Notes: generated by a model from the letters alone, not told the origin. Shown: positions 51,501-60,846, numbered from the stretch's first letter. The stretch is 64,000 nucleotides of DNA from Paenisporosarcina quisquiliarum (GCF_027563315.1 NZ_JAMKBJ010000004.1:186001-250000), one strand, 5' to 3'. A program made the numbers and translations.

Positions 51501-51647
51501 AGATTGCATTCCATTTTTCCGAGACGCGAGCAGGTCGCGGAAGCAAGCGAGCGAACACCGGAGTGTACTTAAGTACATGAGGATGTGAGTGAGCGCAGCT
51601 GACAAAGAGATGAGAAGTGTATCGGAAAAATGGAAAAGGATCGCATT
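51501..51647. repeat. Inverted-repeat element C
   Basis: A 147-bp element with long imperfect inverted ends (GATTGCATTCCATTTTTCCGA and the reverse complement of TCGGAAAAATGGAAAAGGATC agree at most positions) and a perfect 12-bp palindrome GTACTTAAGTAC at its centre. It is GC-richer than its surroundings and sits right after the last gene of the peptide operon, so it may also serve as its terminator. It is different in sequence from elements A and B. Confidence 0.7.
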
Positions 51648-51659
51648 AAAGCGACCCCT

Positions 51660-52190
51660 TTATAATCCCGTTATAGCCCCAAATACCAATGCCAATGCAA
51701 TGACAAAAGCTGGGTGTAACTTCACTTTTTCCAATAAAACGAAACTTGCTACCATTAAAAATAAAGTGTATCCGGGACCAATGCCTTCAACTGACTCCTG
51801 TCCAAACTGAATTGTCATAAAACCAAGCAGAATGGCGATTACCGGTCGGATAATTTTTGTTAAGTTTTTCACTTCCGGTTCGTCTTTGTACTTCAGCAGA
51901 ATGGCCATCATTCCGATCATCAGGAGTAAAGACGGGGCAACGCTTGCGAACATCGCAACAATAGATCCTAGTACGCCCGCTTCCGTATACCCAATATACC
52001 CGGCCATTTTCGTAGCAATGGGACCAGGCAACGAATTGCCAATCGCGACTACTTCACTAAATTCCTGCGTGGTCATCCATTCGTAATTCCCTACGACTTC
52101 ATGCTCAACCAAGGGTATTGAAGCTGGGCCTCCTCCATAACCGAGAATACCGGGAATGAAAAACGCTAAAAACAAGTGCCAATAAATCAT
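51660..52190 (-). CDS. ChrA-type transporter subunit (YwrA-like)
   Basis: A 176-residue half-size member of the chromate ion transporter family: FFIPGILGYGGGPASIPLVEHEVV is the family motif, with about six helices. Half-size ChrA proteins work as pairs, here with the gene at 52187. The longer reading is rejected; ATG at 52190 overlaps the partner's stop (ATGA) with GGAGGAAG upstream. Anion is unknown (chromate or sulfate-like). Same order as ywrD-ywrB-ywrA-type loci in B. subtilis. Confidence 0.85.
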   Translation of the reverse strand: MIYWHLFLAFFIPGILGYGGGPASIPLVEHEVVGNYEWMTTQEFSEVVAIGNSLPGPIATKMAGYIGYTEAGVLGSIVAMFASVAPSLLLMIGMMAILLKYKDEPEVKNLTKIIRPVIAILLGFMTIQFGQESVEGIGPGYTLFLMVASFVLLEKVKLHPAFVIALALVFGAITGL

Positions 52191-52783
52191 GGTTTCTTCC
52201 TCCTTGTCAGGAGTGGTGAAAAGACGATGAGGATACAACCTAAAATAACAACCGCCGGATGGATCTGTAAACCTTCTATTAAAATGCCAGCCAACACAAT
52301 GATGAAGATGGCGCGCATCCAACCGAGTGTCTCACCTGACTTTTTAATGAAGTCCCAAGTCAAGACGCCAAGCATGACAGCTACCACCGGTACCACCGAT
52401 GCCGACATATGTTGAACCCACGGGATGTCTTTATATGTTTGTAGTAAACCTAAAAAGACAATCATTAATAAAACGGTGGGAATTACAGAAGCAGCTAGTG
52501 CAATCAAACATCCGCGTATACCTGCAACGCGGTACCCAACATATCCGGCGATTTTGGTCGCAATAGGACCTGGTAATGTGTTGGCAAGCGCAATCGTGTC
52601 GCCAAACTCATCATCAGTCATCCATCCATAGTTTTTCACAACTTCCTGATGGACCAACGGAATGGAGGAAGGCCCCCCTCCGAAACCAAGCATTCCTGTT
52701 CGAAAGAATGCTAATCCGATATTTTGGTAAAGAACGCGAGCTGGACGTTCGGACGCGTTCTTTTCCTCTTGACGTTCTACCAA
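52187..52783 (-). CDS. ChrA-type transporter subunit (YwrB-like)
   Basis: A 198-residue half-size chromate-family transporter: FFRTGMLGFGGGPSSIPLVHQEVV motif near the N-terminus and LANTLPGPIATKIAGYVGY after it. It is the partner of the next gene, probably an antiparallel dimer. The start is a TTG overlapping the ggt stop by 7 nt, since no ATG or GTG lies in a suitable place; N-terminus is uncertain. Confidence 0.85.
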   Translation of the reverse strand: MVERQEEKNASERPARVLYQNIGLAFFRTGMLGFGGGPSSIPLVHQEVVKNYGWMTDDEFGDTIALANTLPGPIATKIAGYVGYRVAGIRGCLIALAASVIPTVLLMIVFLGLLQTYKDIPWVQHMSASVVPVVAVMLGVLTWDFIKKSGETLGWMRAIFIIVLAGILIEGLQIHPAVVILGCILIVFSPLLTRRKKP

Positions 52784-54381
52784 GCGGCAATGGCTCCGTC
52801 CGTTCGGGATTCCGTGCCACCTTGTAGCACGCCTGTTTCAGGGTCTCGCCAAATGATTTGTCCACGTCCAAAACTGCCACCATCCGAAGTCACATGAATA
52901 TCATGTCCTTTTCGAACAAGACTCTGCACCAGGTAGTTCGGAAACTCTGGCTCTACATGAACGGTCTTGCCTTTCATCCATTGCCAGCGTGGCATGTCCA
53001 ACGTAGCTTGCGGATTTAATAGGAAGTCGACTGTATTTGTGACCACTTGGAAATGCCCCTGTGGTTGCATGTAGCCACCCATCACACCAAACGGACCGAC
53101 AGCTTGCCCGTCTTTCGTTAAGAAGCCAGGAATAATCGTGTGATACGTGCGCTTGCCTGGTTTTAACACGTTTGGATGCGTTTCATCTAATGAAAAATCA
53201 TGTCCGCGGTTTTGCATGCCGATACCTGTACCTGGGATGACAATGCCGGAGCCGAAGCCCATATAGTTACTTTGAATATAGGAAATCATATTTCCTTCGT
53301 CATCCGCAGCGGCGAGATAAACCGTACCTCCTTTTGGCAATTCATACGGTTCTGGGTTCGCTGCCGTTTCCCCAATGACACTCGCTCGTTTCTCAGCGTA
53401 TTCATCGGATAGCAAATGTTCAACACTGACAGGCATTGCTTCAGGTTCTGTAATGAAAGCCTGACCATCTGTAAACGCCAGTTTCATCGCTTCGATTTGT
53501 TTGTGGAATGTGTCCGCATCTTGCCAAGCTGGAGGATCCAGTTGTTTGAAAACGTTCAACGCCATCAACGCAACCATTCCTTGCCCGTTCGGCGGAATTT
53601 CCCACACGTCGTATCCGCGGTAGTTAGCAGAGACTGGCTCCACCCATTGCGGTTTATATGTAGATAAATCTTCTTTCGTTAAGTACCCGTCATGCTTTTT
53701 GAAGAATGCATCGATTTTATCGGCAATTTCACCTTCGTAGAAATCACGTGCATTCGTTTCGCCTATTGCGCGCAATGTTTTGGCATGCCCTGGTGAAGAC
53801 CACACTTCGCCAATTTCAGGTGCCCGACCATCCGGAGCGAACGTTTCGAACCAGGCAGTAAATTCTTCCGTCGTGAACGTTTCTTTATACTTCTTGTAAG
53901 CCGATTTCCAATACTTGCCGAGAATCGGTGACAACGGATAGCCTTCTTCTGCGTAGCGAATCGCAGGAACAAGCACGTCCTTTAATGGAAGCTTTCCAAA
54001 TTTTAAGGATAGCTCCGCCCACGCAGCCGGCACACCAGGAACTGTAACTGGAATGACACCGAATACCGGCATCTTTTCATGACCTTTCTCAAGGATGGCT
54101 TCAGCAGAAATCGATTGCGGTGCAGGGCCTGAAGCGTTAAGACCATGCAACTTGTCCTTTGTCCATACAAGGGCAAATGCATCGCCACCGATGCCGTTTG
54201 AAGTTGGTTCTACAACGGTTAAGGCAGCTGCTGTTGCAATGGCAGCATCAATTGCATTGCCGCCTTTCTGTAATATTTCAAGTCCAGCCTGTGCCGCAAG
54301 TGGCTGTGAAGTCGCAACCATGCCTTTTTTAGCGAATACAGTATGACGCTTCGCAGCAAATGGGTGGTGTAAGTAATCCAT
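52777..54381 (-). CDS. Gamma-glutamyltransferase, cytoplasmic (YwrD-like)
   Basis: A 534-residue Ntn-hydrolase. The precursor should cleave itself before Thr353 (GG-Thr-VYLAAAD), giving a large and a small subunit; NGIGGDAFALVW is the large-subunit signature, and GFGSGIVIPGTGIGMQN the small. There is no signal peptide, unlike secreted GGTs, so it should act on imported glutathione or gamma-glutamyl peptides. It is directly downstream of a peptide ABC transporter. The RBS AGGGGG is good. Confidence 0.92.
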   Translation of the reverse strand: MDYLHHPFAAKRHTVFAKKGMVATSQPLAAQAGLEILQKGGNAIDAAIATAAALTVVEPTSNGIGGDAFALVWTKDKLHGLNASGPAPQSISAEAILEKGHEKMPVFGVIPVTVPGVPAAWAELSLKFGKLPLKDVLVPAIRYAEEGYPLSPILGKYWKSAYKKYKETFTTEEFTAWFETFAPDGRAPEIGEVWSSPGHAKTLRAIGETNARDFYEGEIADKIDAFFKKHDGYLTKEDLSTYKPQWVEPVSANYRGYDVWEIPPNGQGMVALMALNVFKQLDPPAWQDADTFHKQIEAMKLAFTDGQAFITEPEAMPVSVEHLLSDEYAEKRASVIGETAANPEPYELPKGGTVYLAAADDEGNMISYIQSNYMGFGSGIVIPGTGIGMQNRGHDFSLDETHPNVLKPGKRTYHTIIPGFLTKDGQAVGPFGVMGGYMQPQGHFQVVTNTVDFLLNPQATLDMPRWQWMKGKTVHVEPEFPNYLVQSLVRKGHDIHVTSDGGSFGRGQIIWRDPETGVLQGGTESRTDGAIAAW

Positions 54382-54414
54382 GATGTTCCCCCTTCATTTC
54401 TTTCAGTTCACTAG

Positions 54415-55416
54415 TTAAATTTTTGTTCCTGCAAAATGACAAGCGGCAAAATGTGCTGGTTCTACTTCTTGCCAAGCTGGCTTATCAACCTTGCATACTT
54501 CCTGTGCAATCGGACAACGCGTATGGAATGGACATCCACTTGGTGGGTTTGCCGGATTTGGCAAATCCCCTTGTAAGCGAATGCGCTTCGTGTTGGTATG
54601 GACAGAAGGTCTTGGGATTGCTGACAGCAACGCTTGTGTATACGGATGCAATGGATTAGCAAACAATCCTTTTACAGTTCCAAGCTCCACAGTATTTCCT
54701 AGATACATCACCAATACTCGGTCGCAGAAATAACGAACTACGCCTAAGTCATGCGAAATAAATAAGTAAGACAGTTGATACTTTTCTTGTAGTGTTTTCA
54801 ACAATTTTAACACTTGAGCCTGTACCGAAACATCCAGAGCCGATACCGCTTCATCACAAATAACAAATGAAGGATTTAAGGCAATGGCACGTGCAATACC
54901 GATTCGTTGCCTTTGTCCCCCACTAAATTCATGCGGGTACCGGTCGAAATGTTCTTCTTTCAATCCGACTTCATGTAGCAAATCTACCACACTTGCCCGC
55001 TTTTCTTTCGCTGACATGTTCGTATGCATTGTAAATACTTCTTCTAGTGCATGGCCAATCCGTTGGCGTGGATTTAAAGACGCATAAGGATCTTGGAAAA
55101 TCATCTGCATTTCTTTGACGAATTTCAATTTTTCTTTACGTTTCAAATCTTGTATTTCTTCGTCACGAAAGTGGATTTTTCCTTCTGTTAATTCTTCAAG
55201 TCCTAAAATGGCACGACCAAGAGTGGATTTTCCACACCCAGATTCACCCACTACACCGAGACTTTCCCCTTCAAACAAGTGAAGTGAGACATCTTCGACG
55301 GCTTTCACGTGACCTTGAACACGTTTCAAAATGCCTCCTTTAATAGGAAAGTACTTTTTCACGCCTTTTAACTCAAGGAGAATTTTTTGATTAGATTTGG
55401 GCGACAAGGTGACCAT
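54415..55416 (-). CDS. Peptide ABC transporter ATP-binding protein (OppF/DppF type)
   Basis: A 333-residue ATPase: Walker A GESGCGKST, signature FSGGQRQR, Walker B FVICDEAVSALDV, and the C-terminal oligopeptide-transporter domain with Cys motif (GCPFHTRCP). ATG at 55416 with GGAGGAGG is preferred to the long upstream extension within the previous gene, which it overlaps by 26 nt. Works with the gene at 55391 and the two permeases. Confidence 0.92.
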   Translation of the reverse strand: MVTLSPKSNQKILLELKGVKKYFPIKGGILKRVQGHVKAVEDVSLHLFEGESLGVVGESGCGKSTLGRAILGLEELTEGKIHFRDEEIQDLKRKEKLKFVKEMQMIFQDPYASLNPRQRIGHALEEVFTMHTNMSAKEKRASVVDLLHEVGLKEEHFDRYPHEFSGGQRQRIGIARAIALNPSFVICDEAVSALDVSVQAQVLKLLKTLQEKYQLSYLFISHDLGVVRYFCDRVLVMYLGNTVELGTVKGLFANPLHPYTQALLSAIPRPSVHTNTKRIRLQGDLPNPANPPSGCPFHTRCPIAQEVCKVDKPAWQEVEPAHFAACHFAGTKI

Positions 55417-56395
55417 GCTTAACCTCCTCCACTTCTTCGTGCAACCAACAACTGACGACATGTCCTTCGTCCGTTTTAAATTCAGGTGGTGTAAGTTCAC
55501 GGCATTTATCCATCGCAAATTTACATCGCGGATGAAATCGACAGCCTTGGATGTTTTCCTGCAAACTTGGAAGGGACCCGGGGATCGGTTCCAATTCAAA
55601 ATCGGGATCGTCGATGTTCGGTACTGAATTCAGCAAGCCGATTGTATACGGGTGCTTCGGATGATCAAATATTTCTTGGACGGACCCTTCTTCCACTTTT
55701 TTGCCGGCATACATTACCATCACGCGGTCGGCCACTTCAGCGACTACGCCCATATCATGCGTAATCATCATGACCCCCATATTGAGCTTTTCTTTCAAAT
55801 CGTTGATCAAATCCAATATTTGCGCTTGAATAGTTACGTCCAAGGCGGTGGTCGGTTCGTCTGCAATTAGAAGTCCCGGATGACATGCTAGGGCAATGGC
55901 AATCATTACCCTTTGACGCATCCCTCCACTTAGTTCATGCGGGTATTGGTTCATCCTTTTTTCCGGATAAGGAATGCCGACTTGCTTCAATAATTCGATG
56001 CCTTGTTTCGTCGCTTCATTTTTACTGATTTTATGATGGAGGATTAATGGTTCTCGGAGCTGGTACCCCACAGTTAATACAGGATTTAACGCGGTCATTG
56101 GTTCCTGGAAAATCATCGAGATTTTCGTGCCACGCATTTTTCTCAATTCTTCATACGGTAGATCATGAATTGGCTTACCTTCATATTTCACTTCTCCACT
56201 GGCAATCTTTCCATTACTCGGAAGCAGTCCAATGACGGATAGGGATGTGATACTTTTCCCGCAGCCTGATTCACCAACGATACAAAGCGTCTCCCCTTTT
56301 GCAATGGAAAAGGAGACGTCCCGCACAGCTTGGACGTTGCCCTCTGCCGTGCGAAATTCAGTTACCAAGTGATTCACTTCGAGTAATGTCTCCAT
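55391..56395 (-). CDS. Peptide ABC transporter ATP-binding protein (OppD/DppD type)
   Basis: A 334-residue ATPase with GESGCGKS, LSGGMRQR and LLIADEPTTALDV motifs and the OppD C-terminal Cys box (GCRFHPRCKFAMDKC). ATG at 56395 follows AGGGGGAA; the longer start reads into the spacer after the binding protein. Partner of OppF-type subunit. Confidence 0.92.
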   Translation of the reverse strand: METLLEVNHLVTEFRTAEGNVQAVRDVSFSIAKGETLCIVGESGCGKSITSLSVIGLLPSNGKIASGEVKYEGKPIHDLPYEELRKMRGTKISMIFQEPMTALNPVLTVGYQLREPLILHHKISKNEATKQGIELLKQVGIPYPEKRMNQYPHELSGGMRQRVMIAIALACHPGLLIADEPTTALDVTIQAQILDLINDLKEKLNMGVMMITHDMGVVAEVADRVMVMYAGKKVEEGSVQEIFDHPKHPYTIGLLNSVPNIDDPDFELEPIPGSLPSLQENIQGCRFHPRCKFAMDKCRELTPPEFKTDEGHVVSCWLHEEVEEVKHGHLVAQI

Positions 56396-56406
56396 ATCAA
56401 TTCCCC

Positions 56407-57957
56407 CTACTTTTTCGTTACGTTTTTCAACGACCATTTACCAGTCGGATCTACTTCAAGGCCTGTATAATTTTTGTCCATAGCAGTTGTTACAATTCCA
56501 TGGTACATCGGAAGTACGACATTTTCTTCAATCATCAAGTGATTCGCTTGATCTAGAATCTGTAGACGCTTATCTTGATCAATTGTTGTACGAGATTGAA
56601 CAACCAGCTCGTCAAATTTCGGATTGCTGTACTGTGAGCGGTTAGATGAACCGACATTATCGCTATGGAAGTTCGGATACAACAATTCAGAACCATCTGC
56701 CGTAACATTCGACCAACTCAAGAACGTCATGTCATACTCTCCAGCGCGAGCTGTATCAAGGAATGTTGCCCATTCCAACGATTCAATTTCCACTTTAAAT
56801 CCAGCTTCTGTTAATTGAGCTTGCACGATTTCAGCCATTAAAATGAAATTGTCACGATTCGCCGTCAATAGCTTAATTGGTTCGTCTCCATATCCATTTT
56901 TCTCAACTAAAGCTTTTGCTGCTTCCACGTCGTACGCTGTTCCTGCTTTATCTGCCCCTTCATCAAAACCGAACACTTGTGGCCCAATGACACTGTCACT
57001 TCTTACACCTAATCCATTTAGCTTCGACACAAATGCATCACGGTCTACTGCTAATGAAACAGCTTTACGGAAATCAGCATCTTGGTTTCTTTCGCGTGAG
57101 TGATTGAATGCCAAGTAATAAACACTTGTACCGTCTTTCTTTTCGATATTAATGTTTTTCATTGATTCTAATCGTTTCACTTGTTCTGTTGGTAGATTAT
57201 CGATGAATTGGACTTCACCTGTTTGAAGCATAGAAATCGCTGTTGAGATTTCTGGTACAACTTTAAACGCGATTTTCTTCAATGCCGGTGCGCCATCCCA
57301 ATAATCTTCATTTGCTTCTAATTCAACTTTATCCCCTGGTGTCCAACTAACAAATTTATAGGGACCTGTTCCAACTGGGTCTTTCATTAAGTCTTGTTTT
57401 TTGTCAGCTGTTGGGCTCACAATCGCAGCATTTGTATGTGACAATGCCGCTAAGAATGGTCCATACGGATATTTCGTTTTAATTTCAACAGTGTGTTCGT
57501 CTACTACCGTGATTGTATCAACTGGTTCTAATAAAGATGCACGTGGTGCAGCAGTCGCTGGGTCACGAAGTTTATCAAACGTATATTTTACAGCTTCCGC
57601 ATTGAACGGCGAGCCATCGTGGAATTTGATGCCTTCTTTTAATTTAATGACCCATGTTTTTTCATCTGGGTTTTCATATGATTCTGCAAGCAGAGGGTCA
57701 AATTCCTGTGTCTCACTATTTCGAGTAAATAGTTGCTCGTAAACATGCTCCGTGATATTTGCGGATACAGCATCGTTCATTAAGATTGGAGATAAACCAA
57801 CAGCATCTGAAGTTGATGCATAAGTAAATGTTTCGTTGCTTTCACCACCACCGTTTGATTCGTTTGAACCTTTAGGTGCAGATGCCGATTCCCCAGAGCA
57901 AGCTGCCAGGACAAGCATTGCGATTAACACGATTGAGTACCATATTGTTTTCTTCAT
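56407..57957 (-). CDS. Peptide/glutathione ABC transporter substrate-binding lipoprotein
   Basis: A 516-residue family 5 binding protein. Signal peptide with lipobox LAAC (Cys20) anchors it to the outer face of the membrane. Motifs: SYENPDEKTWVIKLKEGIKFHDG and DPVGTGPYKF. It resembles GsiB/glutathione-type binding proteins, and the ggt gene in the same operon supports a gamma-glutamyl substrate, but dipeptides are possible. RBS AGGGGG. Confidence 0.92.
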   Translation of the reverse strand: MKKTIWYSIVLIAMLVLAACSGESASAPKGSNESNGGGESNETFTYASTSDAVGLSPILMNDAVSANITEHVYEQLFTRNSETQEFDPLLAESYENPDEKTWVIKLKEGIKFHDGSPFNAEAVKYTFDKLRDPATAAPRASLLEPVDTITVVDEHTVEIKTKYPYGPFLAALSHTNAAIVSPTADKKQDLMKDPVGTGPYKFVSWTPGDKVELEANEDYWDGAPALKKIAFKVVPEISTAISMLQTGEVQFIDNLPTEQVKRLESMKNINIEKKDGTSVYYLAFNHSRERNQDADFRKAVSLAVDRDAFVSKLNGLGVRSDSVIGPQVFGFDEGADKAGTAYDVEAAKALVEKNGYGDEPIKLLTANRDNFILMAEIVQAQLTEAGFKVEIESLEWATFLDTARAGEYDMTFLSWSNVTADGSELLYPNFHSDNVGSSNRSQYSNPKFDELVVQSRTTIDQDKRLQILDQANHLMIEENVVLPMYHGIVTTAMDKNYTGLEVDPTGKWSLKNVTKK

Positions 57958-58056
57958 TCTTTTTCCCCCTGCTCTATTTTGTTGATGTTCACGATGTCGC
58001 TATTTGGTCTTCCTTAATTAATTGAGCTAGAATGGCGCTTTTGTTTTTCATAAATA

Positions 58057-58947
58057 TCAAATATTCATATTTGGATCTAATGCATCCCGTAATCCATCTC
58101 CTACTACATTGAATGCAAAAACCGTCAACATAATGGCGATACCAGGAACAATCGTCAAGTGAGGGGATGTCCACATATAATCTTGTCCTTGTGAAATCAT
58201 GGCTCCCCACTCAGGTGTAGGTGGCTGCGCACCCAGTCCCAGATAACTAAGTGAGGCTGTTGATAAAATGGCTGTTGCCATTCGCATAGTCGCAAATACA
58301 ATAATCGGTGCAAATGCGTTCGGTAAAATGTGTCGCATCATAATTCTGAAATCGGATGCTCCCAATGACTTCATGGCCATGATGTATTCTTTCTGTTTAA
58401 TTGAAAGAACTGAACCACGTACAATTCGTGCACATGTTGGGATGGACCAAATACTGATGGCGATTGCGACATTGACCAAGTTCGTGCCCAAAATAGCGAT
58501 AATTAACATTGCGAGCAATATTCCTGGGAATGAGAACAATAAATCAACAACACGCATGATTACGCCATCCAATTTTTTGTAGTATCCCCCAAGCAACCCT
58601 AACGTGACACCACCAATTAGGCCGAGTGATACCGCTGTAATTCCTACCAGCAACGAAATTCGTGCACCATAAACAATTCGTGTCCAAACATCCCGTCCAT
58701 AGTTGTCAGTCCCTAACCAATGACCATCTGAAAACATCGGCAATTCACTTGCGGCTAAGTTTTGTTTGATGGGATCTTGGGTGGCAATAAGTGGTGCAAA
58801 AATGGCCATTCCGATCTGTAAAAGGATAATAATTAACCCTGCTACCGCTAACTTGTTTTTTAATAATCGTCTTAAAGTCGTGACATAAACTTTTTCTTTC
58901 TTCTTTACAACCGCCATTCTTTCTTCCGTAAGGACTGCATTCGTCAT
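58057..58947 (-). CDS. Peptide ABC transporter permease (DppC type)
   Basis: A 296-residue permease: N-terminal OppC_N segment (RLLKNKLAVAGLIII), six helices, and the EAA-like loop (MAMKSLGASDFRIMMRHILPNAF). It pairs with the DppB-type permease upstream, 18 nt away, and AGGAG precedes the ATG. Confidence 0.93.
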   Translation of the reverse strand: MTNAVLTEERMAVVKKKEKVYVTTLRRLLKNKLAVAGLIIILLQIGMAIFAPLIATQDPIKQNLAASELPMFSDGHWLGTDNYGRDVWTRIVYGARISLLVGITAVSLGLIGGVTLGLLGGYYKKLDGVIMRVVDLLFSFPGILLAMLIIAILGTNLVNVAIAISIWSIPTCARIVRGSVLSIKQKEYIMAMKSLGASDFRIMMRHILPNAFAPIIVFATMRMATAILSTASLSYLGLGAQPPTPEWGAMISQGQDYMWTSPHLTIVPGIAIMLTVFAFNVVGDGLRDALDPNMNI

Positions 58948-58965
58948 AGGTGGGGTCTCCTTTCA

Positions 58966-59907
58966 TCAGTCGTAGCTGATCCGTGGATCAATAAAGGTAT
59001 AAACAATATCTACAATTAAATTCACCACAACAAACAACGTAGCTACTAATAGTACCGATCCTTGAACCATCGGAAAATCTCTCATTGCAATTGAATCAAT
59101 CATTAACCTTCCTACACCATTAATGGCGAATACTTTTTCCGTAATGATTGTTCCTCCCAGCAAAAATCCAAAGTTAAGCCCGATGACTGTGATGACTGGA
59201 ATCATGCCATTTTTCAATGTGTGAATCCAAATGACATTTCGTTCTTTCACACCTTTCGCTCTTGCAGTCCTGACATAATCAGCTTTAATTACTTCGAGCA
59301 TGGAAGATCTCGCCATTCGCGCTATCATTGCTGCAGAGCCTGTACCAAGTGTAATCGCCGGCAAAACCAATTGTTTGATGCCGTCAACTGTGTAGAAAGG
59401 TGCGGATAGCCCGCCAACGGGAAGCCATTGCAAATTTACTGCAAACACTAAAATTAACAATGCACCTAACCAAAAGTTCGGAATTGAAATACCAGCAAGG
59501 GCAAACGTGGTGGATGTAACATCCAACCAGGAATTATGCTTCAGTGCCGATATCAATCCTGCAAATATTCCAATGACTACCGCAACAATCATACTGGCAA
59601 TCGCAAGTTTTAATGTATTCGGAAAACGAATAGCTATGGCTTCAGAAACAGATTGTTTTGTCTGATAGGAATAACCAAAATCACCTTGAGCCGCATGTTT
59701 TAAATATCTGCCATATTGAACGAGGAATGGATCGTTTAATCCAAGATTGTCTCGAATGGCTTCCAAATCAGTCTCCGTCGCGGTGGGTCCTCCCACCATT
59801 GTGGCTGGGTCGCCAGGAGCTATGTACATGGATGAAAAAACAAGAAAGGAAATACCCAATAATAAAAATACGAGCTGGATTCCTCTTCTGACAATCAATG
59901 CTATCAT
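58966..59907 (-). CDS. Peptide ABC transporter permease (DppB type)
   Basis: A 313-residue permease of the DppB/GsiC kind: six helices, PGDPATMVGG after helix 1, and the EAA loop (VRTARAKGVKERNVIWIHTLKNG). First gene of the operon dppB-dppC-binding protein-dppD-dppF-ggt-chrA pair; start has AGGGGG. Promoter region lies at 59908-60100. Confidence 0.93.
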   Translation of the reverse strand: MIALIVRRGIQLVFLLLGISFLVFSSMYIAPGDPATMVGGPTATETDLEAIRDNLGLNDPFLVQYGRYLKHAAQGDFGYSYQTKQSVSEAIAIRFPNTLKLAIASMIVAVVIGIFAGLISALKHNSWLDVTSTTFALAGISIPNFWLGALLILVFAVNLQWLPVGGLSAPFYTVDGIKQLVLPAITLGTGSAAMIARMARSSMLEVIKADYVRTARAKGVKERNVIWIHTLKNGMIPVITVIGLNFGFLLGGTIITEKVFAINGVGRLMIDSIAMRDFPMVQGSVLLVATLFVVVNLIVDIVYTFIDPRISYD

Positions 59908-60189
59908 TTATCCCCCTACCTTCTTACAATTGTTAATTATTTTTTTTATTTCACTTAACAATTGGTTGTTATTTGTTAAATGTGATTATAGAGCATAGCA
60001 AATTAAAAATCTACATGAATATTCAAATAAATTATAAAATTTCATATATTTGATTCTTTTTGTTCATAAATAGTGATTATATAACTACATAACGTAATAT
60101 TTTCAACAATATTTTATACAAGGTGTTAGTATTGTCTGACTTAATTAATGAAAACGGTTTCAATCATTTCGAAACTAGAAATTTTAAGC
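59908..60189 (-). promoter_or_regulatory. Promoter/operator region of the peptide-transport operon
   Basis: Very AT-rich. Minus strand has a TATAAT box about 80 nt before dppB (near 59984-59989), with a weak -35. Between it and the gene lie several overlapping inverted repeats of the TTAACA/TGTTAA kind (59930-59979), for example TTAACAATTGGTTGTTA and ACAATTGTTAA, that could be operators, perhaps for the nearby Lrp protein (60238). Confidence 0.5.
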
Positions 60190-60230
60190 GAAAAAACCCC
60201 CTGACTTTTCCTAAGAAATGTCAGGGGGCT
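60190..60230 (-). terminator. Terminator after the lrp gene
   Basis: Minus strand CCCCCTGAC / GTCAGGGGG with a 14-nt loop, then TTTTTTCG. Confidence 0.9.
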
Positions 60231-60237
60231 TCATTTG

Positions 60238-60687
60238 TTATAATTTTAATCCACTACGGCTCTTAAAGCGTCTCAATAAGATGTGACTTTCTACACGGGT
60301 AATACCTTCCAAAGCGTATAATTCTTCATTGATAAACTTCTCTAAATTCGAGAAATCATCCACCAACACATGCATATGAAGGGTGGAAGGACCTGTCATT
60401 TGATAACAGCTTGCAACACTAGGATTATCAGCAAGCGTTTCAGCAACTTCAACAAGTGAAGATGGTTCACAATCCACTTCAAAGAAGCCAGAAACACTTT
60501 TACCTACTTTTTCTGAATTGATTACCACTGTAAAACGCTCAATAACTCCCTCTTCTTGCAATTGGTGCACACGTTCGCGCACAGCTACACGTGATAAGTT
60601 CAATTCTTTTCCTATATCTACATACGATAAGCGTCCATTGGCAATCAATAATTCTAAAATACGTTTATCTGTATCATCTAAACGCAT
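60238..60687 (-). CDS. Lrp/AsnC family transcriptional regulator
   Basis: A 149-residue regulator: N-terminal helix-turn-helix (LDDTDKRILELLIANGRLSYVDIGKELNLSRVAVRERV, residues 3-40) and a C-terminal RAM ligand domain. Such proteins sense amino acids and often control nearby transporters; here the peptide operon begins 330 nt downstream. The ATG at 60687 is chosen since AGTGGGTGG precedes it, while an ATG 21 nt upstream would fall almost at the predicted transcription start. B. subtilis YwrC, near ywrD-ywrBA, is a possible counterpart. Confidence 0.88.
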   Translation of the reverse strand: MRLDDTDKRILELLIANGRLSYVDIGKELNLSRVAVRERVHQLQEEGVIERFTVVINSEKVGKSVSGFFEVDCEPSSLVEVAETLADNPSVASCYQMTGPSTLHMHVLVDDFSNLEKFINEELYALEGITRVESHILLRRFKSRSGLKL

Positions 60688-60717
60688 AGGCCACCCACTT
60701 TCTTCCATTGTATTGAT

Positions 60718-60746
60718 ATTATACGAAAAGAATTAGCAGATAGGAA
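60718..60746 (-). promoter_or_regulatory. Promoter of the lrp gene
   Basis: Minus strand TATAAT (60718-60723) with a weak -35 (TTCCTA) 17 nt upstream. Start would be near 60711. Confidence 0.55.
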
Positions 60747-60808
60747 GAAAAATAATTAATATTCTTACGACTTGTTTTTAAAATGGTAGTTATATGAACA
60801 GAACGACA

Positions 60809-60837
60809 GGAGACCAGCTTCATAAAAGCTGGTCTCC
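60809..60837 (-). terminator. Terminator after glmM
   Basis: A perfect 12-bp stem GGAGACCAGCTT / AAGCTGGTCTCC with a 5-nt loop, 10 nt after the glmM stop. The T run after it on the minus strand is weak. Confidence 0.65.
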
Positions 60838-60846
60838 ATTTTAAAA

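Noticed and set aside
51660-52322. Longer start of the YwrA-like gene at 52322
   Set aside because: The extra 44 residues overlap the partner gene; GGAGGAAG-ATG at 52190 fits the family start.
54415-55599. Longer start of the OppF-type ATPase at 55599
   Set aside because: The extra 61 residues lie inside the OppD-type gene and resemble nothing; GGAGGAGG-ATG at 55416 is clear.
60134-60265. Small TTG-started frame (about 44 codons) downstream of AAGGTG
   Set aside because: It runs through the lrp terminator hairpin and into antisense lrp sequence.
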